A DNA stretch of 64,000 bases from Virgifigura deserti (GTDB lineage Bacteria; Pseudomonadota; Alphaproteobacteria; Dongiales; Dongiaceae): NCBI GenBank assembly GCA_003576685.1, contig QOZR01000003.1:124001-188000 (forward strand), given 5' to 3'. The position numbers were made by a program, and so were the translations under genes. Below the pieces are notes generated by a model, which was given only the letters and a program-made list of their open reading frames with translations, was not told the origin of the DNA and did no database searches. Each line of letters starts with the position of its first letter. The stretch's first letter is position 1. Positions 8,644-16,922 of this stretch are shown piece by piece.

Positions 8644-10029
8644 TCAGATCGCCAGCAGAACAGGCTCCGGATCGCTGCGCAGGAGATTGGTGACGATGCC
8701 GAGCCCGGTACAAAGGTCGTCCGCCGTGGTCGAGCCCACGGAGATGCGGACGGCGGAGTGGCGGACGCTCGGCGAGGTGGCGAAGGACGCCCCGGGCGCG
8801 ATCGCGACGCCCTGAAGGCGCACGTGGGAAACGAAGGCCTGCTCCGACCGCCCCTCGCCGAGCGGCAGCCAGATATGAAGACTTTCCGGATGTGTCAGAT
8901 GTTCGATGCCACGCAGCATCTCGGCGGCGATGCGGTGGCGACGATGCAGGGCGGCGCGCTGCCAGCGCACGAGCTCCATGGCCGTGCCGTTCTCCACCCA
9001 ACGCGTGGCGAGTTCCGCGATGAGGGGGGTTGCCATCCAGTTCGTCACCAGATGACGGTTGGCCACGGCGGACACGAGCCGGTCGGGCACCACCAAATAG
9101 CCGATCCGCAGACCGGGAAGGACGATTTTCGTGAAGCTCGTGACATAGAGCGTCCGCTCGGGCGCCAGCGCGGCGATAGGCTGCGGACGATCCTTTACGA
9201 GCGGACCCAGGACGTCGTTCTCGATAATGGCGATGTCGCGCCGTCTTGCGATCTCCACGATGTCGGCGCGCCGCGCGGATCCGGTCAAGGTCGCCGTCGG
9301 ATTGACCACGGTCGGCTGGATGAACAAGGCTTTGACGTCGCCCTGCCGGCAGGCGCGATCGAGCGCGTCCGGCAGGATGCCTTCCTCGTCGATCGGCAGC
9401 CCCTTGAGCTTCAGCCCGAGATAGGCGGCAAGCGGCACCAGCGTGTGATGACCGATCTCCTCGGTGACCAGCGTCGATCCGGGCGGGGTGACCGTCATCA
9501 GCGCGGTGGTCATCGCGGCAGTCGCGCCGTTGGTCAGGCTGACATTGCCGGCCGCGGTCTCGATACCGCAGGCCTTGAGCCATTCGAGGCCGACGACGCG
9601 ATGACGGGCGAGCACGGCATTCGGCCGAAACGACAGGACGGTGTTCGGCGGCAGGGTCTCGGCGAGATGGACGAGCGCCTGCCTCATGCGGTCGAGATGC
9701 AGGGGCGCGCAGACCGGCTTCAGGATCGACAGGTCGATGACCTCGCCGAGCCGCTCGGGAATGTAGGGCGGGTCGGGCTCGCGCCGCGGCGCCCGGACGA
9801 AGGTGCCGCGCCCGATTTCGCCCGCGACGAGACCGCGCCGGATCAACTCCTCATAGGCGCGGCTCACGGTCTGCACGGACAGGTCGAGATCCTCGGCAAG
9901 CCGCCGATGCGTCGGCAGGCGCGCACCGCCTCCGAGGCGCCCGTCGGCGATCGCCCGCGCAATCTGGTCGGCGAGCGAGAGATAGGCCGGTCGTCGTAGG
10001 GCGGAGGGATCCGGGTACCAAGATGTCAT
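8644..10029 (-). CDS. enuR: EnuR, MocR/GabR-type regulator of (hydroxy)ectoine use
   Basis: A 461-residue regulator with an N-terminal GntR winged helix (about 15-80, containing LPTHRRLAEDLDLS) fused to an aminotransferase fold type I domain (about 110-460). The PLP-binding lysine is K301 in SFTKIVLPGLR, and the PxxxNPT stretch near 239-245 is retained. Known EnuR proteins use PLP covalently and sense pathway intermediates (diaminobutyrate derivatives) to relieve repression. It reads in the same direction as ehuA and diverges from doeX. Its own ATG lies inside a reverse copy of the AATCATGACA motif, which suggests autoregulation. Confidence 0.92.
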   Translation of the reverse strand: MTSWYPDPSALRRPAYLSLADQIARAIADGRLGGGARLPTHRRLAEDLDLSVQTVSRAYEELIRRGLVAGEIGRGTFVRAPRREPDPPYIPERLGEVIDLSILKPVCAPLHLDRMRQALVHLAETLPPNTVLSFRPNAVLARHRVVGLEWLKACGIETAAGNVSLTNGATAAMTTALMTVTPPGSTLVTEEIGHHTLVPLAAYLGLKLKGLPIDEEGILPDALDRACRQGDVKALFIQPTVVNPTATLTGSARRADIVEIARRRDIAIIENDVLGPLVKDRPQPIAALAPERTLYVTSFTKIVLPGLRIGYLVVPDRLVSAVANRHLVTNWMATPLIAELATRWVENGTAMELVRWQRAALHRRHRIAAEMLRGIEHLTHPESLHIWLPLGEGRSEQAFVSHVRLQGVAIAPGASFATSPSVRHSAVRISVGSTTADDLCTGLGIVTNLLRSDPEPVLLAI

Positions 10030-10064
10030 GATTAATTAGATGATCGGAATCAGTGCAATTGACA
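10024..10064. promoter_or_regulatory. enuR-doeX divergent control region with motif copies
   Basis: TGTCATGATT (10024-10033) is the reverse complement of the AATCATGACA repeat found before ehuA and contains the enuR start codon. CAATTGACA (10056-10064) is the reverse complement of TGTCAATTG at 8607-8615, next to the first ehuA repeat. The shared words suggest one regulator acts on both promoters. Confidence 0.45.
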
Positions 10065-10117
10065 ATCGGAAAAGCGGTGCGGCATGGTCTGTCGCCGCAC
10101 CTCGCTTCGGAGTCTCG

Positions 10118-10606
10118 ATGTCGCCCATCAAGCTTGACGCTATCGATCTGCGCATCCTCGCCGAGATCCAGCGCGAAGGGCGTATCACCAAGCTCAAGCT
10201 CGCCGAACGCGTCAATCTCTCCCCCACCCCGTGCTGGGAGCGGCTGAGGCGGCTGGAGCAGGCCGGGATCATCGCGGGCTATCATGCGCGCATCAACCTG
10301 GAACGGTTCGCGCCCGCCGCGATGGTCCTGATGGAGGTGGTGCTGAAGCGCCATCAGCATTCGGACTTCGTGCGCTTCGAGGAGGCGGTTTGCGACATTC
10401 CCGAGATCGTCGCCTGCTACGCGACCGGCGGGGGTATCGACTACATGCTCAAGGTGGTCGCCCGGGACGTGGATAATTACCAGCGGCTGGTCGACCGCAT
10501 GCTGATCGCGGATATCGGGATCGATCGGTACTTCACCTATATCGTCACGAAGCCGGTGAAGGAATCGCCCGAGCTGCCGCTCGACCGGCTGCTGGCGCGA
10601 CCGTAA
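10118..10606 (+). CDS. doeX: DoeX, AsnC/Lrp-family regulator
   Basis: A 162-residue feast/famine regulator. The start at 10118 (MSPIKLDAIDLRIL) fits the family; the frame is open further upstream but that part is unrelated. The N-terminal HTH is about 5-60 (ITKLKLAERVNLSPTPCWER), followed by the RAM ligand-binding domain with VVARDVDNYQRLVD near 120. In ectoine loci this AsnC gene travels with the ssd and aminotransferase genes and activates catabolism. It diverges from enuR and reads toward doeC. Confidence 0.88.
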   Translation: MSPIKLDAIDLRILAEIQREGRITKLKLAERVNLSPTPCWERLRRLEQAGIIAGYHARINLERFAPAAMVLMEVVLKRHQHSDFVRFEEAVCDIPEIVACYATGGGIDYMLKVVARDVDNYQRLVDRMLIADIGIDRYFTYIVTKPVKESPELPLDRLLARP

Positions 10607-10756
10607 ACCGCCGCGCAGCGCCCCTCTTCCGGAGAATCTCTCTCCTGGCGGGCCGGACGACGGAGAAAGTCTCTATGCGCGGGCTTGCGTTCAAAAACCT
10701 TCTCTACGGCCGTCCTGCTAACCTTTCCTGGTTGCTTGACAGACAGGGAGAACGCA

Positions 10757-12244
10757 ATGCTGGCTCGCAAGACGGATGGCTTGGAAAGCGTCACCGGGTT
10801 GCTGCGCGACGCGCGGCTCTTCCGCGAGCAGGCCTATATTGATGGAAAATGGCGTCCGGCGGACGGCGGTGCCGTGTGCGAGGTGACTAACCCGAGCACG
10901 GGCGCGTCGATCGGCTGGGTCCCCGACATGGGAGTCGCAGAGACTCGGGCGGCGATCGCTGCCGCTGCCGCGGCCTTCCCATCCTGGCGGGCGCTGTTGC
11001 CGCAGGAGCGGTCGGCGCGGCTGCGGCGCTGGTACGAGCTGATGATCGATAATCGCGAGGATCTCGCGATCATCATGACAGCCGAGCAAGGCAAGCCGCT
11101 CTCCGAGTCGCGCGGCGAAATCGATTACGCCGCAGGCTTCGTCGAATGGTTCGCCGAGGAGGCCAAGCGCGTCAATGTCGAGGGCATCACGCCCCACCTC
11201 CCCGACTGCTCCATGATCCTGCGGCGAGAGCCGATCGGCGTGACGGCAGCGGTAACACCGTGGAACTTCCCCTCGGCCATGATCACGCGCAAGGCGGCGG
11301 CGGCCCTGGCGGCCGGATGCCCGATGGTGGTCCGGCCGGCGGCGGAGACCCCCTTCTCCGCCCTCGCGCTGGCCGAATTGGCCGAGCGCGCCGGCATTCC
11401 CGCCGGCGTCTTCTCCGTCGTGACCGGAAGCCCCGAGCCGATCGTCGGCGAGATCTGCGCCAACCCGACCGTGCGGGCGCTGAGCTTCACCGGCTCGACC
11501 GCCATCGGCAGAAAGCTCCTGGCGCAAGGCGGGGCGACGGTGAAGAAGATGTCCATGGAGTTGGGTGGCCATGCCCCCTTCATCCTGTTCCCGGACATCG
11601 ACCTGGATCAGGCTGTCGCGGGCGCGCTCGCCGCGAAGTTCGCGACCACGGGACAGGATTGCCTCGCGGCCAACCGGATCTATGTTCACCGCGCCGTCTA
11701 TGAGTCCTTTCTCAAGGCCTTCTCCAAGGCCGTCGCGGCACAGAAGATCGGCGACGGGTTCGAACCGGATGTCGCGCTCGGGCCTCTGATGCATGAGCGG
11801 GCGCTCGCCAAATGCGAGGAGCATGTCACCGACGCGCTCGCCAAAGGCGCGCGCCTCCTCACTGGCGGCGAGCGGCACGAGCGCGGCGGCCTCTTCTACA
11901 AGCCGACCCTGCTCGCCGATGTGACGCCCGAGATGGCGATCTATCGCGAGGAGACCTTCGGTCCCGTGGCGGCGGTGACCCCGTTCGACGATAGCGATGA
12001 TATCGTGGCCATGGCGAACGACACGGAGTATGGGCTGGCCGCCTACCTGTACACCAACGATCATAGCCGCATTCAGCGCCTGATCGCCGGGCTCGACTAT
12101 GGCATGGTCGCGGTCAATCGCGTGAAGATGACCGGCGCCCCCGTCCCGTTCGGCGGCGTGAAGCAATCCGGCCTCGGCCGCGAAGGCTCACGCCACGGGC
12201 TGGAGGAGTACACCGAGATCAAGTACGTATGTCTCGCCGCCTGA
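10757..12244 (+). CDS. doeC: Aldehyde dehydrogenase DoeC (aspartate-semialdehyde type)
   Basis: A 495-residue NAD(P)-dependent aldehyde dehydrogenase of the succinate-semialdehyde branch. The start at 10757 follows an AGGGAG site. E268 (MELGGHAPF) and C302 (TGQDCLAANR) are the general base and nucleophile; TPWNFPSAM near 168-176 is the cofactor loop. In ectoine degradation it oxidises aspartate semialdehyde, made from diaminobutyrate by DoeD, to aspartate. The 150-bp gap after doeX probably holds its own promoter. Without context it would be called a generic succinate-semialdehyde dehydrogenase. Confidence 0.9.
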   Translation: MLARKTDGLESVTGLLRDARLFREQAYIDGKWRPADGGAVCEVTNPSTGASIGWVPDMGVAETRAAIAAAAAAFPSWRALLPQERSARLRRWYELMIDNREDLAIIMTAEQGKPLSESRGEIDYAAGFVEWFAEEAKRVNVEGITPHLPDCSMILRREPIGVTAAVTPWNFPSAMITRKAAAALAAGCPMVVRPAAETPFSALALAELAERAGIPAGVFSVVTGSPEPIVGEICANPTVRALSFTGSTAIGRKLLAQGGATVKKMSMELGGHAPFILFPDIDLDQAVAGALAAKFATTGQDCLAANRIYVHRAVYESFLKAFSKAVAAQKIGDGFEPDVALGPLMHERALAKCEEHVTDALAKGARLLTGGERHERGGLFYKPTLLADVTPEMAIYREETFGPVAAVTPFDDSDDIVAMANDTEYGLAAYLYTNDHSRIQRLIAGLDYGMVAVNRVKMTGAPVPFGGVKQSGLGREGSRHGLEEYTEIKYVCLAA

Positions 12245-12281
12245 GCCGGACCGGCGACGAATTCAATGGATAGAGGATAAG

Positions 12282-13679
12282 ATGAAAAGCAACTACACCG
12301 CCGAGCTTCGGGCGATCGACCGCGCCCATTTCTTCCATCCTTCGACCCATATGCGCCAGCATGCGGCCGGTGAGACGCCGAACCGCATCATCACCGGCGG
12401 CAAGGGAATCACGATCGTCGACAGCGAGGGGCGCGAAACCCTCGACGCGTTCGCCGGCCTTTATTGCGTGAATGTCGGCTATGGCCGCACCGAAATCGCC
12501 GATGCGATCCACGAGCAGGCCAAGCAGCTCGCCTATTACCACTCCTATGTCGGGCATGCGAACGAGCCGGTCATCAAGCTGTCCGAGCGGATCGTGAAGA
12601 AGGCGCCGGAAGGGATGTGCCGCGTCTATTACGGCATGTCGGGCTCCGACGCCAACGAGACGCAGATCAAGCTGGTCTGGTATTACAACAACATCCTGAA
12701 CCGGCCCGAGAAGAAGAAGATCATCTCGCGCTGGCGCGGCTATCACGGCTCCGGCGTGATGACCGGAAGCCTGACGGGGCTGGAGCTGTTCCACAAGGCC
12801 TTCGACCTGCCGCGCGCACCCATCCTGCATACCATGGCCCCGCACCACTACTGGGGCGCGGAGGCCGGCGAGTCCGAACGCGATTTCTCGAAGCGCTGCG
12901 CCGCGGAGCTCGAGAAGATGATCCTGGCCGAAGGGCCGGAAACCGTCGCCGCCTTCATCGGCGAGCCGGTGCTGGGCACGGGCGGGATCGTCCCGCCGCC
13001 GGAGGGCTATTGGGACGAGATCCAGGCCGTCCTGCGCCGGCATGACGTGCTGCTGATCGCCGACGAGGTCGTCACCGCCTTCGGTCGCACGGGCGCCTAT
13101 TTCGGCTGCCAGAAATACGACATCAAGCCGGACCTGATCACGATCGCCAAGGGTGTCTCCAGCGGTTATCTCCCGCTGTCGGGCGTCATCGTCGGCGAGA
13201 AGGTCTGGAACGTGCTGGAGCAGGGCTCCGACCAGCTCGGCCCCATCGGCCATGGCTGGACCTACTCCGCGCATCCGGTCTGCGCCGCCGCGGCGAACGC
13301 GAACCTGGACATCGTCGACGGCGAGAACCTGACCGAAAATTCGGCCGAGGTCGGCGCCTATCTCCAGGCACGGATGCACGAAGCCTTCGACAGCCACCCG
13401 ATCGTCGGCGAGGTCCGCGGTGTCGGCCTGCTCTGCGCCCTCGAGTTCGTGGCCGACAAGGCGAAGAAGCAGCGATTCGATCCGAACCTGAAGGTCGGTC
13501 CGCGGATCTCCGCCGCCTGCCTCGAGCATGGCATGATCGCCCGGGCCATGCCGAACGGCGACATCCTGGGCTTTGCCCCGCCCCTGGTGGTCACCAAGGC
13601 GGAGGTCGACAAGATCGTCGAGCTTACCGAGAAGGCGGTCGCGAAGATCGCCGACGACCTCGTTCGCGAGGCGGCTTAA
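12282..13679 (+). CDS. doeD: Class III aminotransferase DoeD (diaminobutyrate transaminase)
   Basis: A 465-residue omega-aminotransferase. K290 in LITIAKGVSSGY is the PLP lysine and D261 in LIADEVVTAFGRTG is the aspartate that pairs with the pyridine nitrogen; YGMSGSDANET near 117-126 binds the phosphate. It converts L-2,4-diaminobutyrate to aspartate semialdehyde, the substrate of DoeC, 37 bp upstream in the same operon. The operon ends at a perfect 13-bp stem. Confidence 0.9.
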   Translation: MKSNYTAELRAIDRAHFFHPSTHMRQHAAGETPNRIITGGKGITIVDSEGRETLDAFAGLYCVNVGYGRTEIADAIHEQAKQLAYYHSYVGHANEPVIKLSERIVKKAPEGMCRVYYGMSGSDANETQIKLVWYYNNILNRPEKKKIISRWRGYHGSGVMTGSLTGLELFHKAFDLPRAPILHTMAPHHYWGAEAGESERDFSKRCAAELEKMILAEGPETVAAFIGEPVLGTGGIVPPPEGYWDEIQAVLRRHDVLLIADEVVTAFGRTGAYFGCQKYDIKPDLITIAKGVSSGYLPLSGVIVGEKVWNVLEQGSDQLGPIGHGWTYSAHPVCAAAANANLDIVDGENLTENSAEVGAYLQARMHEAFDSHPIVGEVRGVGLLCALEFVADKAKKQRFDPNLKVGPRISAACLEHGMIARAMPNGDILGFAPPLVVTKAEVDKIVELTEKAVAKIADDLVREAA

Positions 13680-13685
13680 GTTCTC

Positions 13686-13715
13686 ATAGCGGGCGGGAGC
13701 GATCCCGCCCGCTAT
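13686..13715. terminator. Perfect 13-bp hairpin between convergent doeD and tonB
   Basis: ATAGCGGGCGGGA (13686-13698) pairs with TCCCGCCCGCTAT (13703-13715) across a 4-nt loop. It starts 7 bp after the doeD stop, and its right arm covers the tonB stop codon, so it can serve both genes. It lacks a good T-run. Confidence 0.65.
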
Positions 13716-14635
13716 CTCAAGAAGAACTGGATCGGCACGACCAGTTCCAATTGCGCCTGCTGCATTTCCTCCGGCATGGCCGGCAGCGGCTGGGCGCGCT
13801 CGATCATCTCCTCGACTTCCCTGTCCAGCGCCCGATGGCCGGAGCTGCGCTCGACGCGGTAGGACAGCACGTGCCCCTGCCGATCCATGACGAAGCGAAG
13901 CAGGACGGTTCCCTCCTGACGCCGTAGCTGCGCCCGGCGCGGATACTCCTTGTGCCTCTCCAGCCAAGCCTGGAGTACCGCCGTATAATCGGTCGTTGCA
14001 CCTGCCAAGCCTCCGCCGGCCGTCCCGTCACCGCTGCCGGCGCCTGGCTCCGCCTGAATGCCGGACTTGCCGCCGGCCCCGGGCGGCGGGGTCGGCTCAG
14101 GCAATGCCGCGGTCTGGGTCGGCGGAGACTCTGCGGCCGGTGGCACGGGCGCCGGCTCGATGCGCGGCTGCGCCGTTACCGGCGGTTTCGGCTTCACGGG
14201 CGGCGGTGGTGGGGCCTCGACAACCTCCTGTACCGTTGTCTCCTCAATGACCGGCTCCACCTCGGCGACCTCGACCTCTTGGACCGGCTCCACGGGCTCT
14301 GGTTCCGCGACCGCCGTTTCTTGGGGCAGGATTTCGGCGGTCTCAACTGGCGGAAACTCCACCGGCTGGGCCGTTTCGACCGGCGGCGCGTCGACGGTCT
14401 CGACCTCCGGGGTCACAACCGGAGCCTCGGTCGCCTCGACAATCTCGGCATCCGACACCTCGGTCACCGCCTCGGCGCCAGGAGCGCCGCCCGCAGGGCC
14501 GAGCGACACCTCCACGCCTCCGAAGCCGGCGCTCACCGCCCCCGCCTGCGGTTCATGGAACAGCAGCACCGCACCGGCATGTATTGCGGCGGCAACGGTC
14601 AGGGCGGCCAACCAATGGTGGAGACGAAGCTCCAT
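13712..14635 (-). CDS. tonB: TonB-family energy transducer
   Basis: A 307-residue TonB-like protein: a short cytoplasmic end and one membrane anchor at about 8-28, a long Pro/Glu/Val-rich periplasmic spacer at about 45-190 (many PV, PE and PPPP pairs), and a C-terminal TonB domain at about 222-307 with YPRRAQLRRQEGTVLLRF. It carries proton-motive energy from ExbBD to outer-membrane receptors for iron chelates or other large ligands. Its ATG overlaps the stop of the preceding exbD as TGATG. No TonB-dependent receptor is in the window. Confidence 0.9.
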   Translation of the reverse strand: MELRLHHWLAALTVAAAIHAGAVLLFHEPQAGAVSAGFGGVEVSLGPAGGAPGAEAVTEVSDAEIVEATEAPVVTPEVETVDAPPVETAQPVEFPPVETAEILPQETAVAEPEPVEPVQEVEVAEVEPVIEETTVQEVVEAPPPPPVKPKPPVTAQPRIEPAPVPPAAESPPTQTAALPEPTPPPGAGGKSGIQAEPGAGSGDGTAGGGLAGATTDYTAVLQAWLERHKEYPRRAQLRRQEGTVLLRFVMDRQGHVLSYRVERSSGHRALDREVEEMIERAQPLPAMPEEMQQAQLELVVPIQFFLR

Positions 14636-15039
14636 CAGCCCCTCGCCGCCGCGAGCAGGGTCAGCTCGGTCACGCCGGCCGCGCGGAGCATCTCCATGAC
14701 GGTGATGACCTGCTCCGCCTCGGTCGCGCCGTCTGCCTTCAGCCGGACACGCATATCTGGATCGGCCGCCAGCTTGGCGGCAACCTGCTGACGTAGACCG
14801 GCCTCGTCGACATCCTGCCCGTCGAGCGCCAGCCGGCCGTCGGCCGCCATCAGCACGACCATCTCCGGTTCACCGACGGCCTCCTCGCTGGCGCTTTCGG
14901 GCGGCGCCACTTCGAAAAGGTCCGTGGCGGACAGTGTTCCGGCCAGCATGAAAAAGATCAGCAGAAGGAAGACGATGTTGATCAGAGGAATCACACCCTC
15001 CTCCCCGTCCCGGCGCGTTGCGGATCGATATCGCCTCAT
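14635..15039 (-). CDS. exbD: ExbD/TolR-family biopolymer transport protein (second copy)
   Basis: A 134-residue protein with a single membrane helix near 17-38 (IPLINIVFLLLIFFMLAG) and a periplasmic domain. The position of the essential membrane aspartate is occupied by asparagine here (LINIVF instead of LIDVVF), whereas the neighbouring ExbD keeps the aspartate. It is 10 bp downstream of the first exbD and overlaps tonB by 1 bp. Paired exbD genes of this sort occur in Rhodobacterales- and Rhodospirillales-type TonB loci, and the two may form a heteromer. Confidence 0.88.
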   Translation of the reverse strand: MRRYRSATRRDGEEGVIPLINIVFLLLIFFMLAGTLSATDLFEVAPPESASEEAVGEPEMVVLMAADGRLALDGQDVDEAGLRQQVAAKLAADPDMRVRLKADGATEAEQVITVMEMLRAAGVTELTLLAAARG

Positions 15040-15049
15040 GGCTCTTCCT

Positions 15050-15478
15050 TCAGTTCCGCGTCAGCGACAGGTTCGAGACGCCGGCAGCCGTAGCGGCATC
15101 GAGCACCGTGACAACCCGCTGCAACGGGACGCCCGCGGCCGGCTGGATCAGCACGCGCTGATCCGGCTTGCGGTCGAGGTGAGGCCGAAGCCGCTCGTCG
15201 AGAGCGTCGAGCGTCACCGGGCTGCCGCCAAGATCGAGGCTGCCGTCCGCCATCACCCGGATCAGCACCGCCCCGTCCATCGACGTACCGGCCGCCTGCG
15301 CCGCTGGCGCGTCCAGCATGATCGCGCGCCAGTCGAGGAAGCTCGACGCCAGCATGAAAAAGATCAGCAGAATGAAGACGACGTCGATGAGCGGCGTCAG
15401 GCTGATCAGCCGTTTGCCGCCACGCGCCGGATCATTCCGCAGGCTGAACTTGTGCGCGGCGGAGCGGGGTCGGTTCAT
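15050..15478 (-). CDS. exbD: ExbD/TolR-family biopolymer transport protein (first copy)
   Basis: A 142-residue protein from the ATG at 15478 (MNRPRSAAHK); a start 7 codons earlier is possible. The membrane helix at about 23-44 contains the proton-pathway aspartate in TPLIDVVFILLIFFM. The gene starts inside the end of exbB, with an overlap of 47 bp in another frame, an unusually long overlap that implies tight coupling. Together with ExbB it forms the inner-membrane motor for TonB. Confidence 0.88.
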   Translation of the reverse strand: MNRPRSAAHKFSLRNDPARGGKRLISLTPLIDVVFILLIFFMLASSFLDWRAIMLDAPAAQAAGTSMDGAVLIRVMADGSLDLGGSPVTLDALDERLRPHLDRKPDQRVLIQPAAGVPLQRVVTVLDAATAAGVSNLSLTRN

Positions 15479-16190
15479 GACTGTCTTCCGGTTCGGCAAG
15501 CTCGCGGGTGAAGACCTGCGTGACGGCGCTCTCCATGTCGTGACCGAGGCGGTCGACAGTGCGTTCGAGACCGTTCAGCACCGCAACGACGGGAATGGCC
15601 ACGGCGAGACCGGCCGCGGTGGTGAGCAGCGCCACCCAGATGCCGCCCGAGAGAATGGCCGGATTGACTTGGCTGCCGGCCCCCTCCAGCTGCTGAAAAG
15701 CGTCGATCATACCGAGCACGGTGCCAAACAGCCCGAGCAGCGGGCTCAAGGTGGCGACGACCTCGAGGATGCGGAGATGCGAGCGCAGGGCTTCCAGGGA
15801 GTCGCTGCCAACGCGCCAGACCTCCTCGCGCACGACATCGCTCCCCACCCGCTCCTGTCGAACGCCGCGGATCGCGACCTCCAGGGCGCGTGCAATCGGG
15901 TTGCGGGAGCCATTAAGGGTCGCCAGCGCCTCGCCGCTTCGGCCAGCGCGATACTGCGCGAGCGCGGCACCGATGAACCGGCGCTCGCCGATCCGCACAG
16001 TCCGGAACTGGTAGAGCTTCAGAAGGATAACGGTCAGCGCCACGACGGAGAAGCCGAGCAGGATGACCACCACCGGTCCGCCGGTCTGGATGAGCTCCAG
16101 AACCTGCCCGAAGGCACCGTCGGGCGACGGCGAAGCCATAGCGGGATCTATGGGGGCCATGACATCTGAAGGAGGCGTTTGTTCGTCCAT
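15432..16190 (-). CDS. exbB: ExbB/TolQ-family proton channel protein
   Basis: A 252-residue MotA/TolQ/ExbB-family protein with three membrane helices: about 36-60, 145-168 (LSPLLGLFGTVLGMI) and 185-207 (GGIWVALLTTAAGLAVAIPV). The TLSPLLGLFGTVLG motif and the conserved threonine-rich third helix are typical. It is the first gene of exbB-exbD-exbD-tonB. A TTGCGA-N5-TCGCAA palindrome lies 64-80 bp upstream of its start, which suggests iron-responsive control. Confidence 0.9.
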   Translation of the reverse strand: MDEQTPPSDVMAPIDPAMASPSPDGAFGQVLELIQTGGPVVVILLGFSVVALTVILLKLYQFRTVRIGERRFIGAALAQYRAGRSGEALATLNGSRNPIARALEVAIRGVRQERVGSDVVREEVWRVGSDSLEALRSHLRILEVVATLSPLLGLFGTVLGMIDAFQQLEGAGSQVNPAILSGGIWVALLTTAAGLAVAIPVVAVLNGLERTVDRLGHDMESAVTQVFTRELAEPEDSHEPTPLRRAQVQPAE

Positions 16191-16253
16191 GGGACCTGTC
16201 TTATCGGCTGACGCGGAGTGGCGCGGGCCACCGTGCTCCGCAGGTTATTGATA

Positions 16254-16270
16254 TTGCGAGTCGCTCGCAA
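16254..16270. promoter_or_regulatory. TTGCGA-N5-TCGCAA palindrome before exbB (candidate Fur/Irr-type box)
   Basis: TTGCGAGTCGCTCGCAA is a 17-bp dyad 64 bp upstream of exbB. The same half-sites with the same spacing recur at 16849-16865, before the neighbouring secreted-protein gene. Spacing, dyad form and association with TonB-ExbBD fit a Fur-superfamily operator; which regulator binds is inferred. Confidence 0.6.
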
Positions 16271-16318
16271 CGATTATCGGCGGAACAGACTGGCCGATAC
16301 ATAGTTGTTTATGCTTAA

Positions 16319-16771
16319 TTATTTGATGAACGGCACGGCGGCGCGCGAACTCGGCGCAAGCAATCCGGCGCAATCGGTGCGCGCGCCTTGGCTATCCTGG
16401 CAGGCAATCAAATCGTTAAGCAAAATCTGCCCGATCTCGGCGCAGGCGAGGCCCTGGATATCGAACAGCTTCACGCTCGTCTTGCCCGCCGGCAGCGGCG
16501 CGCCTTCCACGGCCAGTCGCTTGGCGATCACCCCGTCCGGGTCGAACATCACGAGGTCGAGCTTGAGGGCGTCGAAGGCGCTCTCGGTAGCGTTCTCGAA
16601 CAGCAGGTAGGCGCAACAAGCGCCGCCCATTTCCTCGAGCTTGTTGAGCTCGACCCGGACCTTGGCCTCGGCAACCTCCTCTTGCGCGACTGCCGGCCAA
16701 CACATGGACAGCAGTGCCGCGGCGAGTATCGTGACGGCGCCGGCCCGCTTTGGAAATGGGCTCATGCTCAT
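16319..16771 (-). CDS. Uncharacterised secreted protein linked to the TonB locus
   Basis: A 150-residue protein from the ATG at 16771, preceded by an AGAGAG-rich site; a second ATG follows two codons later. Residues 1-30 form a Sec signal peptide ending PAVAQ-EEV. The mature part (about 120 residues) has cysteines in GGACCAYLLFEN, GLACAEIG, LIACQDS and RTDCAGL, suggesting disulphides or metal binding, and a beta-rich pattern. I recognise no named family. It is followed by the exbB operon and preceded by the second copy of the TTGCGA-N5-TCGCAA palindrome, so a periplasmic role in TonB-linked iron uptake is plausible but unproven. Confidence 0.8.
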   Translation of the reverse strand: MSMSPFPKRAGAVTILAAALLSMCWPAVAQEEVAEAKVRVELNKLEEMGGACCAYLLFENATESAFDALKLDLVMFDPDGVIAKRLAVEGAPLPAGKTSVKLFDIQGLACAEIGQILLNDLIACQDSQGARTDCAGLLAPSSRAAVPFIK

Positions 16772-16848
16772 AGTCTCTCTTTCCCGCCCTGGTAAGGCTG
16801 CGCCCTCCCGAGGCCAACTCTGTGATTGCAGTTGGGACACTACTGAGA

Positions 16849-16865
16849 TTGCGACCCATTCGCAA
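16849..16865. promoter_or_regulatory. Second TTGCGA-N5-TCGCAA palindrome
   Basis: TTGCGACCCATTCGCAA, 78-94 bp upstream of the secreted-protein start at 16771. Identical 6-bp arms and 5-bp spacer length to the copy at 16254-16270. The ABC exporter gene ends 58 bp away at 16923 and reads toward the site, so it is unlikely to be the target. Confidence 0.6.
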
Positions 16866-16922
16866 CCTAGAACGGGTTTAGAGTGTCGCCCATCAGCCCG
16901 TTGCTCGGGGCCGATCGGGTCA

